Part shown: piece after piece, positions 54,894 to 63,154 of the stretch
Layout of the letters: the number at the start of each line of letters is the position of its first letter
Numbering within the stretch: the first letter of the stretch is position 1
Assembly: GCF_900108855.1 (NCBI RefSeq)
Contig: NZ_FNXY01000001.1
Coordinates: forward strand, 62,001 to 126,000
Reading direction: 5' to 3'
DNA length: 64,000 nucleotides
Source: Dyadobacter koreensis
Lineage (GTDB): Bacteria > Bacteroidota > Bacteroidia > Cytophagales > Spirosomataceae
Position numbers and translations under genes: made by a program
The notes under the pieces: model-generated
What the model was told of the DNA's origin: nothing
Seen by the model: the letters and a program-made list of their open reading frames with translations, nothing else
Database searches by the model: none

Positions 54894-55826
54894 TTAATAT
54901 CCCTCGTTAAGCGCTACCTCATCTTCAATCTTTTTACCGCTCAGGTATTTTTTTATATTCTTGACAAAAACGTCAATTTTATCACGGTTGCGATCCTTGT
55001 GTGCAGCGCCTGTATGTTGCGTCAAAATAACGTTACGCATAGTCCAAAGCTTGCTGCCCTTAGGCAAAGGTTCAACTTCGGTAACATCCAGGACCGCTCC
55101 GAGCAGGCGACCATCTTGAAGCGCTTTGATCATTTCCGGTTCATTGGTAGTATTACCTCGGCCAACGCTTGCATAAAGGCTATCTTTCTTCATTTCATCA
55201 AAAAAATCTTTCGAGACATAGTCTTCCAAATTCCCGGGTAATGTATTAATTACAAGATCAGTCTCAGGCAGTTCTTTCAGTAGATCCTTAAATGAATGGA
55301 TGTCCGCATCAGGATCACTCTTAGCCGTAGTAAGCACCTCGCAGCCGAAGGCCTTCAAAATTTTCCTGACGTGTTCGGCAATCGCGCCGGAACCCAGGAT
55401 GATCACTCGTTTTTCACCAAGTATATGAAGGTTCTGCTCTGCCTTCTCTCCTACCCATTCCTTTTCAATCTGATTTCTCACCATGTTATGCACTCCGCGG
55501 TAAAAAGCTAAAATTCCACTGACAATTGTTTCTGCGACAGGCTTTGCGGACATGTCACCAACATTGGCTACTTTCCCTTTGAAGTCCAGATCTTTGTATT
55601 GTTCAAAGCCCACATGTTCCAACTGCCAGAATTTCAAAGATTCCGGTATCGTTTTTAAGGACTTAACCGGCGGGTTACCAACCAGAATTTCAGCATCTTG
55701 CAGTGCATCGTTCAGCTGTGATTCCGAAAATCCTGAAGCATAAACTACTTCTACTTTTTTGGGGAGCCGTTCTATTAATTCTTTTTGACATTGTTTGTCA
55801 AAATCCAGATACACTAAAATTTTCAT
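54894..55826 (-). CDS. D-2-hydroxyacid dehydrogenase family protein
   Basis: From the ATG at 55826 (55832 is also possible) the NAD(P)-dependent dehydrogenase has 310 residues. The Rossmann motif VIILGSGAIAEHV is near 143-155. The catalytic set is Arg in YASVGRGNTTNEPEM, Glu in VTEVEPLP and His in LTQHTGAAH. It likely interconverts 2-oxo- and 2-hydroxyacids, such as glyoxylate or hydroxypyruvate; the exact acid is unknown. It is transcribed alone, with a hairpin behind it. Confidence 0.92.
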   Translation of the reverse strand: MKILVYLDFDKQCQKELIERLPKKVEVVYASGFSESQLNDALQDAEILVGNPPVKSLKTIPESLKFWQLEHVGFEQYKDLDFKGKVANVGDMSAKPVAETIVSGILAFYRGVHNMVRNQIEKEWVGEKAEQNLHILGEKRVIILGSGAIAEHVRKILKAFGCEVLTTAKSDPDADIHSFKDLLKELPETDLVINTLPGNLEDYVSKDFFDEMKKDSLYASVGRGNTTNEPEMIKALQDGRLLGAVLDVTEVEPLPKGSKLWTMRNVILTQHTGAAHKDRNRDKIDVFVKNIKKYLSGKKIEDEVALNEGY

Positions 55827-55946
55827 TATCAAGCTTATTTAATTCGTGATGAAGTAATTGCGGGGTAAAAGATTCCCGTAAAGGCGACGCATGGACATCG
55901 TAAAATACTGTTCCAAATTCGCATAAAGCTGCCGAAAACCAGGTTT

Positions 55947-57083
55947 TCAGAAGGCTTCGCCGGTAAAAAGATAAAATCCGGGACCTTCTTTTGTAAAGCC
56001 AACGTCCAGACGCAGGAAAATATCTTTTTTAGGGAAAAGCAGGTACCGAAGTCCTACACCACCAGAAGGACGGATATGCTTCCAGCTAAATTCATTAAGC
56101 TTCGGAGCCACTACCGCAGCGGCGGCAAACACTGTCCCTCCGATTCTTTTGCTGAAACGGAAAGGAAGCCAGCGATGTTCGGTTTGAAAAGCAAGCATAT
56201 TTTTATCACGGTACCGCCCAGAATAATATCCGCGCATAATCATTTCGCCGCCCATTAGCGCAAGCTGATTAAAAGGAACATTACCTGAAAGAAAATTTCC
56301 ATACAATTGCCATGCAAGTACATTTCGGGCATTGGTAGGATGGGAAGAACGAATATCGAGATTAACTCCGTAGAACTTATAATCACTGCCAAGTTTCGGA
56401 GCATATTGCAAAAACGAAATTTCTCCGAAGAGGCCTTTGCGAACATTCAGTACATTATGCCGGTTATCGTAGACAAGCGCAGCACCGAGCCCAAGATTAC
56501 GGGTACCATCACTGCCAAGCGGAGCCTCATACTCATGATTTCCTTCGGGCTGATTAAAACTGGTATTATACAATTGCTGATAATCAACTTCCGGCCCTAC
56601 GAAAAGATTAGGCACGATTTTCCGGAGCACACGCTGTCGTAAAAGCAGATAATTTGCGTCAATAAGTGCGGGCTCATGGCCTGAGGTTTCCGGTCCTATC
56701 CCATAGTATAGAAGTGGAAAGCGCTGAAATCTGGTCCTTCCCAGAAAAAACCATTTGTCCTGATCCCCATATATAGCATTATCCAGCCATATTCCATATT
56801 GTGCTTCCAGTGTTATGAAGGTAAACGCCTGTATTTCACTGAGACGGTTCAAAGTATCGTTTTTTGCCTGGAAAAGAAGCAGCGAAGAGAACCCAAATTC
56901 AAAACTTGTTTCCGGCGAGTAAGCCAGCGTTGGGTAAATCCGGAAACTGGGTTTTCCTGGCGAGGTTGTATCGGAAATCGCCTTTTGGATTGCTCGTTTA
57001 ATCCACCCGGGTTTTTCCTGAGAAAAAGCGGCATCGAGCGGAGCGAGTAATAAGAGAAGCAGGCAAAAATATCTTGAATTCAA
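55947..57083 (-). CDS. BamA/TamA-like outer-membrane beta-barrel protein (second)
   Basis: The 378-residue protein has a signal peptide (YFCLLLLLLAPLDAAFSQ). Like the barrel at 25493-26767, it shows a mid-protein YDNRHNVLNVRKGLFGEISF, the D15 pattern, followed by aromatic strands (LAWQLYGNFLSGNVPFNQLA) and ends in an amphipathic strand with terminal Phe (GPGFYLFTGEAF). It has no POTRA domains. Function is unknown; a porin or lipid-handling role is possible. It follows no partner in an operon. Confidence 0.86.
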   Translation of the reverse strand: MNSRYFCLLLLLLAPLDAAFSQEKPGWIKRAIQKAISDTTSPGKPSFRIYPTLAYSPETSFEFGFSSLLLFQAKNDTLNRLSEIQAFTFITLEAQYGIWLDNAIYGDQDKWFFLGRTRFQRFPLLYYGIGPETSGHEPALIDANYLLLRQRVLRKIVPNLFVGPEVDYQQLYNTSFNQPEGNHEYEAPLGSDGTRNLGLGAALVYDNRHNVLNVRKGLFGEISFLQYAPKLGSDYKFYGVNLDIRSSHPTNARNVLAWQLYGNFLSGNVPFNQLALMGGEMIMRGYYSGRYRDKNMLAFQTEHRWLPFRFSKRIGGTVFAAAAVVAPKLNEFSWKHIRPSGGVGLRYLLFPKKDIFLRLDVGFTKEGPGFYLFTGEAF

Positions 57084-57354
57084 GAGATTGGTTTGTATTA
57101 AGTTTAGACATTAAAACTAGATTAAAAAATCAAGCCAGCCAAGACCCAATATGCAATGCGTAGTCGTTGCCGTTACGCAATGCAGCCAAGCTTATCACCG
57201 ATCCTAAACCGATACGTTCAATATTAACTGAAAAAATTGTAACCTTATGAGCTTTAACGGCTCACTAATTCGGCTTTGAAAAGAGTTTCACATTTTTAAA
57301 TAACCAGTAGGCGCAAGATAATTTCGTTTTTCTATTTCGTTAAATTAAACATTT

Positions 57355-57612
57355 GTGAAAGTGAAAACGATTCTGATTTCAGTAGATTATTCGGTTATCT
57401 CATCAAGGGTAATGAAATGCGTGGCAGTACTTAGCAAAAACATTAATATTGAGCGCATCATTTTACGCAAGACACCAACGTATCATTCTATTCGCATTTC
57501 GCTTATCCCACTGACGATGGACAATCCAATGCGGAGCATATTTTTCTGCAACAAACAGCAGTTGTAGAACAATTAATTTTGAAGAATTCCGATATAGGAG
57601 TTCTGGCTATAC
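57355..57612 (+). pseudogene. Decayed universal stress protein-like gene
   Basis: The N-terminal frame (MKVKTILISVDYSVISSRVMK) resembles the first strand and helix of universal stress proteins, then stops at 57567. Continuing from about 57488 in another frame gives PTDDGQSNAEHIFLQQTAVV, ending at 57612, which also looks protein-like. A frameshift near 57488-57500 and early truncation (USP domains are about 140 residues) would explain this. The protein evidence is short, so it may instead be chance coding. Confidence 0.4.
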
Positions 57613-57636
57613 TTTAAAAAGTTTAAACTACCTGAA

Positions 57637-57676
57637 AAAGCACAAACGGGGCAAAAAATAGTCCCATTTGTGCTTT
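57637..57676 (-). terminator. Terminator of the phytase operon
   Basis: AAAGCACAAACGGG (57637-57650) pairs with CCCATTTGTGCTTT (57663-57676) with one mismatch, and A/T runs flank both sides. It lies 26 bases after the phytase stop on the minus strand. Confidence 0.8.
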
Positions 57677-57701
57677 AAAATCAGGCGGCGGAAATTTCGA
57701 T

Positions 57702-58799
57702 TCAATCCTTTCTATTTCCGATAGATTTAAGACTACTTCCTGCGATGTCTTCCCAGCGGTATAAGTGAAAGGTCTTGTCATCGCTCATGGCGATGAATAA
57801 TCCGTTTTTGAAATCAGTGTTTAATGGAATGGAAACCATCTCCGAACCGTCACTGTGAGACGCTTTCACTTTGACTGTTTTCAAATGGGGATGGCTGTGA
57901 GCATTACCTACTTCTCCCTCCCGGCTGAAAATCTGAAACTGGTTAGCGCCCTGATCTGAAACCAGAATATATCCTGTAGAACTGGTAAGTTTATAAATGG
58001 AAAGACCTTCATGATCTTCTGTGAAACCCGTCGTTGCAAAAAGAGCAAGCTCTTTATTTCCTTTTTCCGGATCTGCGTAATATTTATGCACCCCTTTTCC
58101 TTCATCTGAATAATAAACATAGCCAAGCTCTTCATCCACGACAATTGATTCAATTTCTTTCATACCGCTGTACGTGCCGAATTTCCTGACCAAAGTCGCT
58201 TTGATTTTGCCTGAACCACTATCTTCTAACAGATATTGCCAAAGATATGTACCATCGGTAGGGCCGGTTTTCCGGCCGGCAATTGCATAGATCTTACCTG
58301 CCTTATTTTTGTATAGCGCAATGCCCATTAAATCTCTGGCTCCGTCGGCTGTCTCTCCCTGGTAGACTTCGATTCCGCCGCCATCAACAGGTTTCATATC
58401 AGGAAGCGAGTAAATTCTGAGCTTATGCGTAAAACGCTCACTAACCACAACTATGTCCGTAGGTTTTCCTGCCAGCATGATCCCATACGCGATGTCGACA
58501 TTATTGGGTCGTTTCAGTCCGCGAATCACCTTGTCTTTGACAATTTTGCCTTTAAGATCAAAAACATATAATCCGCCGTCTGCATCCTTGTCAGTACCCA
58601 GAATTAGACTTTGCGACGGATCCCGGGGATCTATCCAAACCGCCGGATCGTCCGAATCATGGGCAACAGTATCCGAAATATATAATGGTTCAACAATTTT
58701 CACAGCGTCCGTTTCGGCAGAATCAGCGACTTGCTTTTTCTCCTGACATGACACAATAAATATGCTCAGAACACTTAGAGAGCTAATCAGTAGTTTCAC
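57702..58799 (-). CDS. Beta-propeller phytase, lipoprotein (3-phytase)
   Basis: This 365-residue lipoprotein (lipobox IVSC, Cys18) is a beta-propeller phytase, which releases phosphate from inositol hexakisphosphate using calcium. DDPAVWIDPRDPSQSLILGTD near 50-70 and LYVFDLKGKIV are the characteristic first blades, YGIMLAGKPTDIVVVSERF near 108 follows, and YVYYSDEGKGVHKYYAD and DHEGLSIY near 233-268 carry acidic calcium-binding residues. The gene follows the beta-helix lipoprotein on the same strand with 30 bases between, then a terminator. The lipidated form should be tethered to a membrane near the receptor. Confidence 0.93.
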   Translation of the reverse strand: MKLLISSLSVLSIFIVSCQEKKQVADSAETDAVKIVEPLYISDTVAHDSDDPAVWIDPRDPSQSLILGTDKDADGGLYVFDLKGKIVKDKVIRGLKRPNNVDIAYGIMLAGKPTDIVVVSERFTHKLRIYSLPDMKPVDGGGIEVYQGETADGARDLMGIALYKNKAGKIYAIAGRKTGPTDGTYLWQYLLEDSGSGKIKATLVRKFGTYSGMKEIESIVVDEELGYVYYSDEGKGVHKYYADPEKGNKELALFATTGFTEDHEGLSIYKLTSSTGYILVSDQGANQFQIFSREGEVGNAHSHPHLKTVKVKASHSDGSEMVSIPLNTDFKNGLFIAMSDDKTFHLYRWEDIAGSSLKSIGNRKD

Positions 58800-58829
58800 A
58801 GAAGTATTTAAAATAAATCAAACATTAGC

Positions 58830-60092
58830 TTATTTTGTTCCGAAAGCACCGATGAAGCTGGCCGGAGCCGGCGATTTGTATGTTATACCATTAACAACAA
58901 TTCCATTGGCAAATAAGCGGGTAAAATCAGTTTTCCCTTTCGCAAGTGCTGGAGAACCCGCTTGCAGATGAAAATCCCAGCTGGTATTGAAAGTCGCATT
59001 CTGCATGTCTGTTGTCAAGGGGTAACTTACAAACTTAGGATCGTTCTCAGCTGCTTTGGCTGAAATAATATCGTTCACACCTTTTACAATCTCATCCGAT
59101 GGCTGGAACTGATCTGCGGTAGTCTGATTATGCCCGTAATAAAAAGTATTGCTGATCACTGAACGGGAATCTTCGGGAGCACCTTTATCTCTTTTAATTC
59201 CATAACGATCGTTAGCTAAGAGATTGTTATAAAGATCCGCCCTTACCGATTTCTCCAGCCAGATCGATCCTCCTTTTGTAGTAGGCCTTCTCCATCCCGC
59301 ATTGATGATCGTGTTGTTGTAGCCAACCACATACGCCTGAGGAGTACGGTCGCCTGAATTCGATAACTTCAAGGCATTAGTATTAGGACTATATACTACA
59401 TTAAAAGCAACGTCAGCCTGAACACCCGATTTAATGTTGATAGCATCACCACCGGAAACACCAGTTGTATAGAAATAATTATTGGCAATAATAACCTGAC
59501 CACCTTCAATATAAAACCCGTCTTCATTGAAATTACGTATTGTGCTGTTCGTCACGATCAGCTTCCCACTTACGTTTGGGTAGTAAAGAACAGGTACATG
59601 TTCACCAGCTGCAGCCTTGTATAGTCCTGCTTTGACAGATGGTGACTCTTCGGTGGTAACAGCACCGCCATATTCAAGTATTGTATTAGTCAAAACAAAT
59701 TCGCTTGATTTTGGTCCTGCGATAAGTCCTCCCCAAAGATTACCAAATTGGTTTTTCGCAGTTTTCCAGCTATCAGGAACTGTAAACTTGACTGGTGCTT
59801 CGGCCGTACCCAGACTATATAAATTGCCTTTTACTACTACTTCCGGTTTTATAACGGAATCACTGAAAAGGACGGTCACACCTTCCTGGATCGTTAGTGA
59901 TTTTCCCTCGGGAATTTGAATATGACCTGTGATTTTATAAGTACCACCTTTTGTCCACGTACCGGAAACCTCGCCGGATACAGACTCCTGGACAACCGGA
60001 ATTTCTACCGAGGGAGTCGGTTCTGACTTGTCACTATCGCAGCCTGCCAGCGTGAATAGAGCTAATGAAGCAAAAGCAAGTAAATTTTTCAT
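58830..60092 (-). CDS. Right-handed beta-helix lipoprotein
   Basis: From the ATG at 60092 the product has 420 residues with a lipobox LAGC (Cys18). The mature part begins with strand-rich sequence (GTWTKGGTYKITGHIQIPEG) and continues with beta-helix-type repeats: TNTILEYGGA, VTNSTIRNFNEDGFYIEGGQ, IANNYFYTTGVSGGDAINIK, VVYSPNTNALKLSN and NNTIINAGW. No named family is recognised. It lies 44 bases downstream of the receptor and 30 bases upstream of the phytase, so it probably serves surface capture in the same system. Its ligand is unknown. Confidence 0.85.
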   Translation of the reverse strand: MKNLLAFASLALFTLAGCDSDKSEPTPSVEIPVVQESVSGEVSGTWTKGGTYKITGHIQIPEGKSLTIQEGVTVLFSDSVIKPEVVVKGNLYSLGTAEAPVKFTVPDSWKTAKNQFGNLWGGLIAGPKSSEFVLTNTILEYGGAVTTEESPSVKAGLYKAAAGEHVPVLYYPNVSGKLIVTNSTIRNFNEDGFYIEGGQVIIANNYFYTTGVSGGDAINIKSGVQADVAFNVVYSPNTNALKLSNSGDRTPQAYVVGYNNTIINAGWRRPTTKGGSIWLEKSVRADLYNNLLANDRYGIKRDKGAPEDSRSVISNTFYYGHNQTTADQFQPSDEIVKGVNDIISAKAAENDPKFVSYPLTTDMQNATFNTSWDFHLQAGSPALAKGKTDFTRLFANGIVVNGITYKSPAPASFIGAFGTK

Positions 60093-60136
60093 TTTGAATT
60101 CGTACATGAGATAATTGTTTTAGATAAATATTGTGT

Positions 60137-62896
60137 TTAGAACTTATAACGGACTCCCAGAAGATAAGAGCGCTGGTAATAGTCGCGGCGTATCAGCGTT
60201 CTCTTCAAACTGCTTTGTTCAGCAACATTATGATTGGCTGCGCTTACATTTTTCATATAAACCTCCATCGGTGTATTCAGAAGATTATTTGCTTTCGCGA
60301 ATATTCCCAGGCCGTTGGAAAAAGTTTTTTCAATGGAAGCATCCATCTGGACAAAACCCTTTTGCCACAAGTCATTGTCAAGAAACTGAGAAACTGTATT
60401 GATCCTGTCGCCTGTATAACCTGCGGCCAACTGAGCATCAATCCCCCTTTTTGCATTTTTATACAAAAGCGATAGGTTAGCCACGTGGGCCGACTGCCCA
60501 TAAAGTGGTCTTGATTGATCTACATTAATCGTTTCAAGATCACCACTTTCGTTTCTGATCCTTTTGGATTTAGGCGTTGTAATCTGCGAATGCGTGTACG
60601 TATAATTTGCCTTCACGCCAAACATTTTGAAATAACGGATGTAGTCAACCTCAATTCCATAATTATTGGCATTTCCAAAATTCCCCGGTGCGTAAAAAAT
60701 ATCCTGACCGCGTACAGCATCCCGCTGTAAGGTATATTCGATGGGATCTTTAATGTGTTTGTAAAAAAGACCTGCCATGAACTGGTCCGATGAGTTCGGG
60801 AAAATTTCGTAACGAAGATCTATATTGTCTGCTACTGCCCTTTTTAAATCGGCATTTCCCCGCTCCTGATATTCTTCCTGGACAATACGGTACGGGACGA
60901 TTTCGAAGAATCCAGGGCGGTTGACAGACCGAAAATAAGAAGCCCGCAAGTTGACATTTTCTTTGGTTTTATACTTAAAATGAAGGCTTGGTAAAAAATC
61001 AGTATAAACCTGACTTCCAACCGGGCGGTCTTCGCCAATAGGAAAAAGCATACTGTATCCCTGATCGGTAGCCTCTATACGAACGCCACCCAACACTTCC
61101 AGTTTTTCCGATTCGGCTTTAAGCTGAAAATAACCAGCTTTGATTTGCTCAGTTGCATTATAATTCAGTGCCGTCGCGACAGCTCCTCTCGGATTCTGGA
61201 TCGTCCATTGAATTTGTGAATACGTCGTAAAATCCGTTCCGAACTGAGCAAATGGATTTGACGGCCTCAACTGATAGTTATTATAGAAATTGGTTCTCGA
61301 CTTATCTCTGAACAGCCCACCCGCCATATATTCAAACTGCATAGTTCCGACCGGCTGCAAATAGGTAAAATTCAAATAGGCTGAGATATCCCGGTCTGAG
61401 TTATGTTCCCACCGTCTTGACGCGTCGCCCACCGTTGTTTTTGTGTCAATGAAATTTTTACGAATTCCTATTAAAGGCACAGTCACGTTATCAGGTACCT
61501 CGTTCGTTGCTTTCGAGTATACAGCCGACCATTGTAACCCGAATCTTTCTGTAAGCTGATGTCTTCCCTGCAAAGTGCTGTTAAAAATCTGCTGACGCGT
61601 CAGCCGTGATCTGGTGGAATAATTCAGGGTTGCATTTCCCAGAACCGGATCATAGCCTCCGATCGTCAGCTGTGTTGATTTAACATCTCTGACCTGAACG
61701 TTGGTCAAATTCATAAAAGCATTGTAAAACTGGATCTTATTTCTGTCGTTAAACCTAAAATCAATTTTAGAATGAAGCCCATAACGCGTCTGCTGCTCAG
61801 AATACTGACGTTCGTTCATTTTTGTTAACGTTTCTCCACGCAGCGTATCGACTGTTTCTGAATCATAAAACAAACTATTGCTTCCGCGGTAAGTATTCTG
61901 ATAACTTCCGGCCAGCAGAACGCCAAGTTTTCCATTTAGATAACGGTTTCCAATAGCCAGGCTTCCAAGTAAGTTTGGCATTGGTCTTTTTGAAGTATAA
62001 TCAACGGCAGCTTTTGAGAAATCAGCAGCTGTCGCGTTATACTGATTACCATTTTTTTCATAAGGCGATTTCGACTGAATGTTTTTAAAATCATAACTCA
62101 AAAAATTACGCTGCATGAACAATTCGTTGTACCCGCTTGAAATGTTTGCTGATAATGTAAATCGGTCAGGTGCATCTTTCATCACCATATTTACAGCTCC
62201 GCCAATCGCGTCGCCTTCCATCGAGGGTGTCAAAGCTTTGTACACTTCAAGACGGTCGAGAAGGTCGGAAGGAAAAATATCCAAAGGAACATAACGGTAT
62301 TTATTATCAGGGCTAGGGATTTTCACTCCGTTGACCAGCGTGTAATTGTACCGTTTATCCATTCCCCGAAGAATAGCATACTGGCCGTCGCCGTTGCTGT
62401 TGCGCTCAAGTGTAACACCTGAAACACGCTGAATAACGTTGGCCACTGTCAAATCCGGAGAAATCTGAATTGTCTTTCCCGAAACAATATTCATGACCTG
62501 ATTAGCATTTCGCTCCATCGAACGCGCAGTCTGATCTGCCGCCCCATCGCGTGTTCCTATAACCGAAACTTCGTTCAATTTTAAATCTTCGGCCATTTCC
62601 AAAGCCATTTCAAAGTTGATAACCTCTTCTTCTGAAATGGAGAATTCTCTCTGAACGATTGCATAGGAAATGTGGCGAACGATCAGTTTATAGGTTCCTT
62701 TCTTCACGTTACGGATGGTAAAACTACCATCTAATCCGGAGATGTCCTGAAAACCTGTACCTTCGAGCATGACCACAACACCAAGAGCTGGGTCGCCGCT
62801 TGCCGCTTCGGTCAATTTCCCTTTTAATGTTCCTGCAACAACGAAAGAAGACGTAATAATAAATGCAGCCAGACACAAGTAAAAGCTATAACGCAT
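60137..62896 (-). CDS. TonB-dependent outer-membrane receptor
   Basis: From the ATG at 62896 the receptor has 919 residues; the longer frame adds 32 residues ahead of a clear signal (MRYSFYLCLAAFIITSSFVV). An N-terminal carboxypeptidase-regulatory-like domain (about 22-110) precedes the plug (DLTVANVIQRVSGVTLERNS, YAILRGMDKRYNYTLVNGV near 140-190). The beta barrel runs to the terminal Phe of YLLGVRYKF. It imports a bulky ligand using TonB energy. Since phytase and a beta-helix lipoprotein follow, inositol phosphate or a product is a likely ligand. No SusD gene is adjacent. Confidence 0.93.
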   Translation of the reverse strand: MRYSFYLCLAAFIITSSFVVAGTLKGKLTEAASGDPALGVVVMLEGTGFQDISGLDGSFTIRNVKKGTYKLIVRHISYAIVQREFSISEEEVINFEMALEMAEDLKLNEVSVIGTRDGAADQTARSMERNANQVMNIVSGKTIQISPDLTVANVIQRVSGVTLERNSNGDGQYAILRGMDKRYNYTLVNGVKIPSPDNKYRYVPLDIFPSDLLDRLEVYKALTPSMEGDAIGGAVNMVMKDAPDRFTLSANISSGYNELFMQRNFLSYDFKNIQSKSPYEKNGNQYNATAADFSKAAVDYTSKRPMPNLLGSLAIGNRYLNGKLGVLLAGSYQNTYRGSNSLFYDSETVDTLRGETLTKMNERQYSEQQTRYGLHSKIDFRFNDRNKIQFYNAFMNLTNVQVRDVKSTQLTIGGYDPVLGNATLNYSTRSRLTRQQIFNSTLQGRHQLTERFGLQWSAVYSKATNEVPDNVTVPLIGIRKNFIDTKTTVGDASRRWEHNSDRDISAYLNFTYLQPVGTMQFEYMAGGLFRDKSRTNFYNNYQLRPSNPFAQFGTDFTTYSQIQWTIQNPRGAVATALNYNATEQIKAGYFQLKAESEKLEVLGGVRIEATDQGYSMLFPIGEDRPVGSQVYTDFLPSLHFKYKTKENVNLRASYFRSVNRPGFFEIVPYRIVQEEYQERGNADLKRAVADNIDLRYEIFPNSSDQFMAGLFYKHIKDPIEYTLQRDAVRGQDIFYAPGNFGNANNYGIEVDYIRYFKMFGVKANYTYTHSQITTPKSKRIRNESGDLETINVDQSRPLYGQSAHVANLSLLYKNAKRGIDAQLAAGYTGDRINTVSQFLDNDLWQKGFVQMDASIEKTFSNGLGIFAKANNLLNTPMEVYMKNVSAANHNVAEQSSLKRTLIRRDYYQRSYLLGVRYKF

Positions 62897-63154
62897 CTTT
62901 AAAAATTCGAATCGGTTAAAGTATGAAGGCAGATATTTGAGCCTTTTTAAAACAACGATACGAAGGTGGGCATAGAAATCTCCGGGATGCAAATCTACCC
63001 CGTTAACAAAAGGGAAACAGCGTGAATTATAGCGTTACAAGAAAGCAACAGTAGCGGTAATCACAAATCAATTAGTTGACTATCAAGTATTTAAAACTTT
63101 AATTTCATCCATTATCTTTGTGTTATGTTAGTATTACCGAATTGTTAAGTGATA

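Noticed and set aside
57152..57184. TGCAATGCGTA and TACGCAATGCA inverted repeat
   Set aside because: One mismatch and an 11-base spacer; it might be an operator of the beta-barrel gene, but nothing supports that beyond the symmetry.
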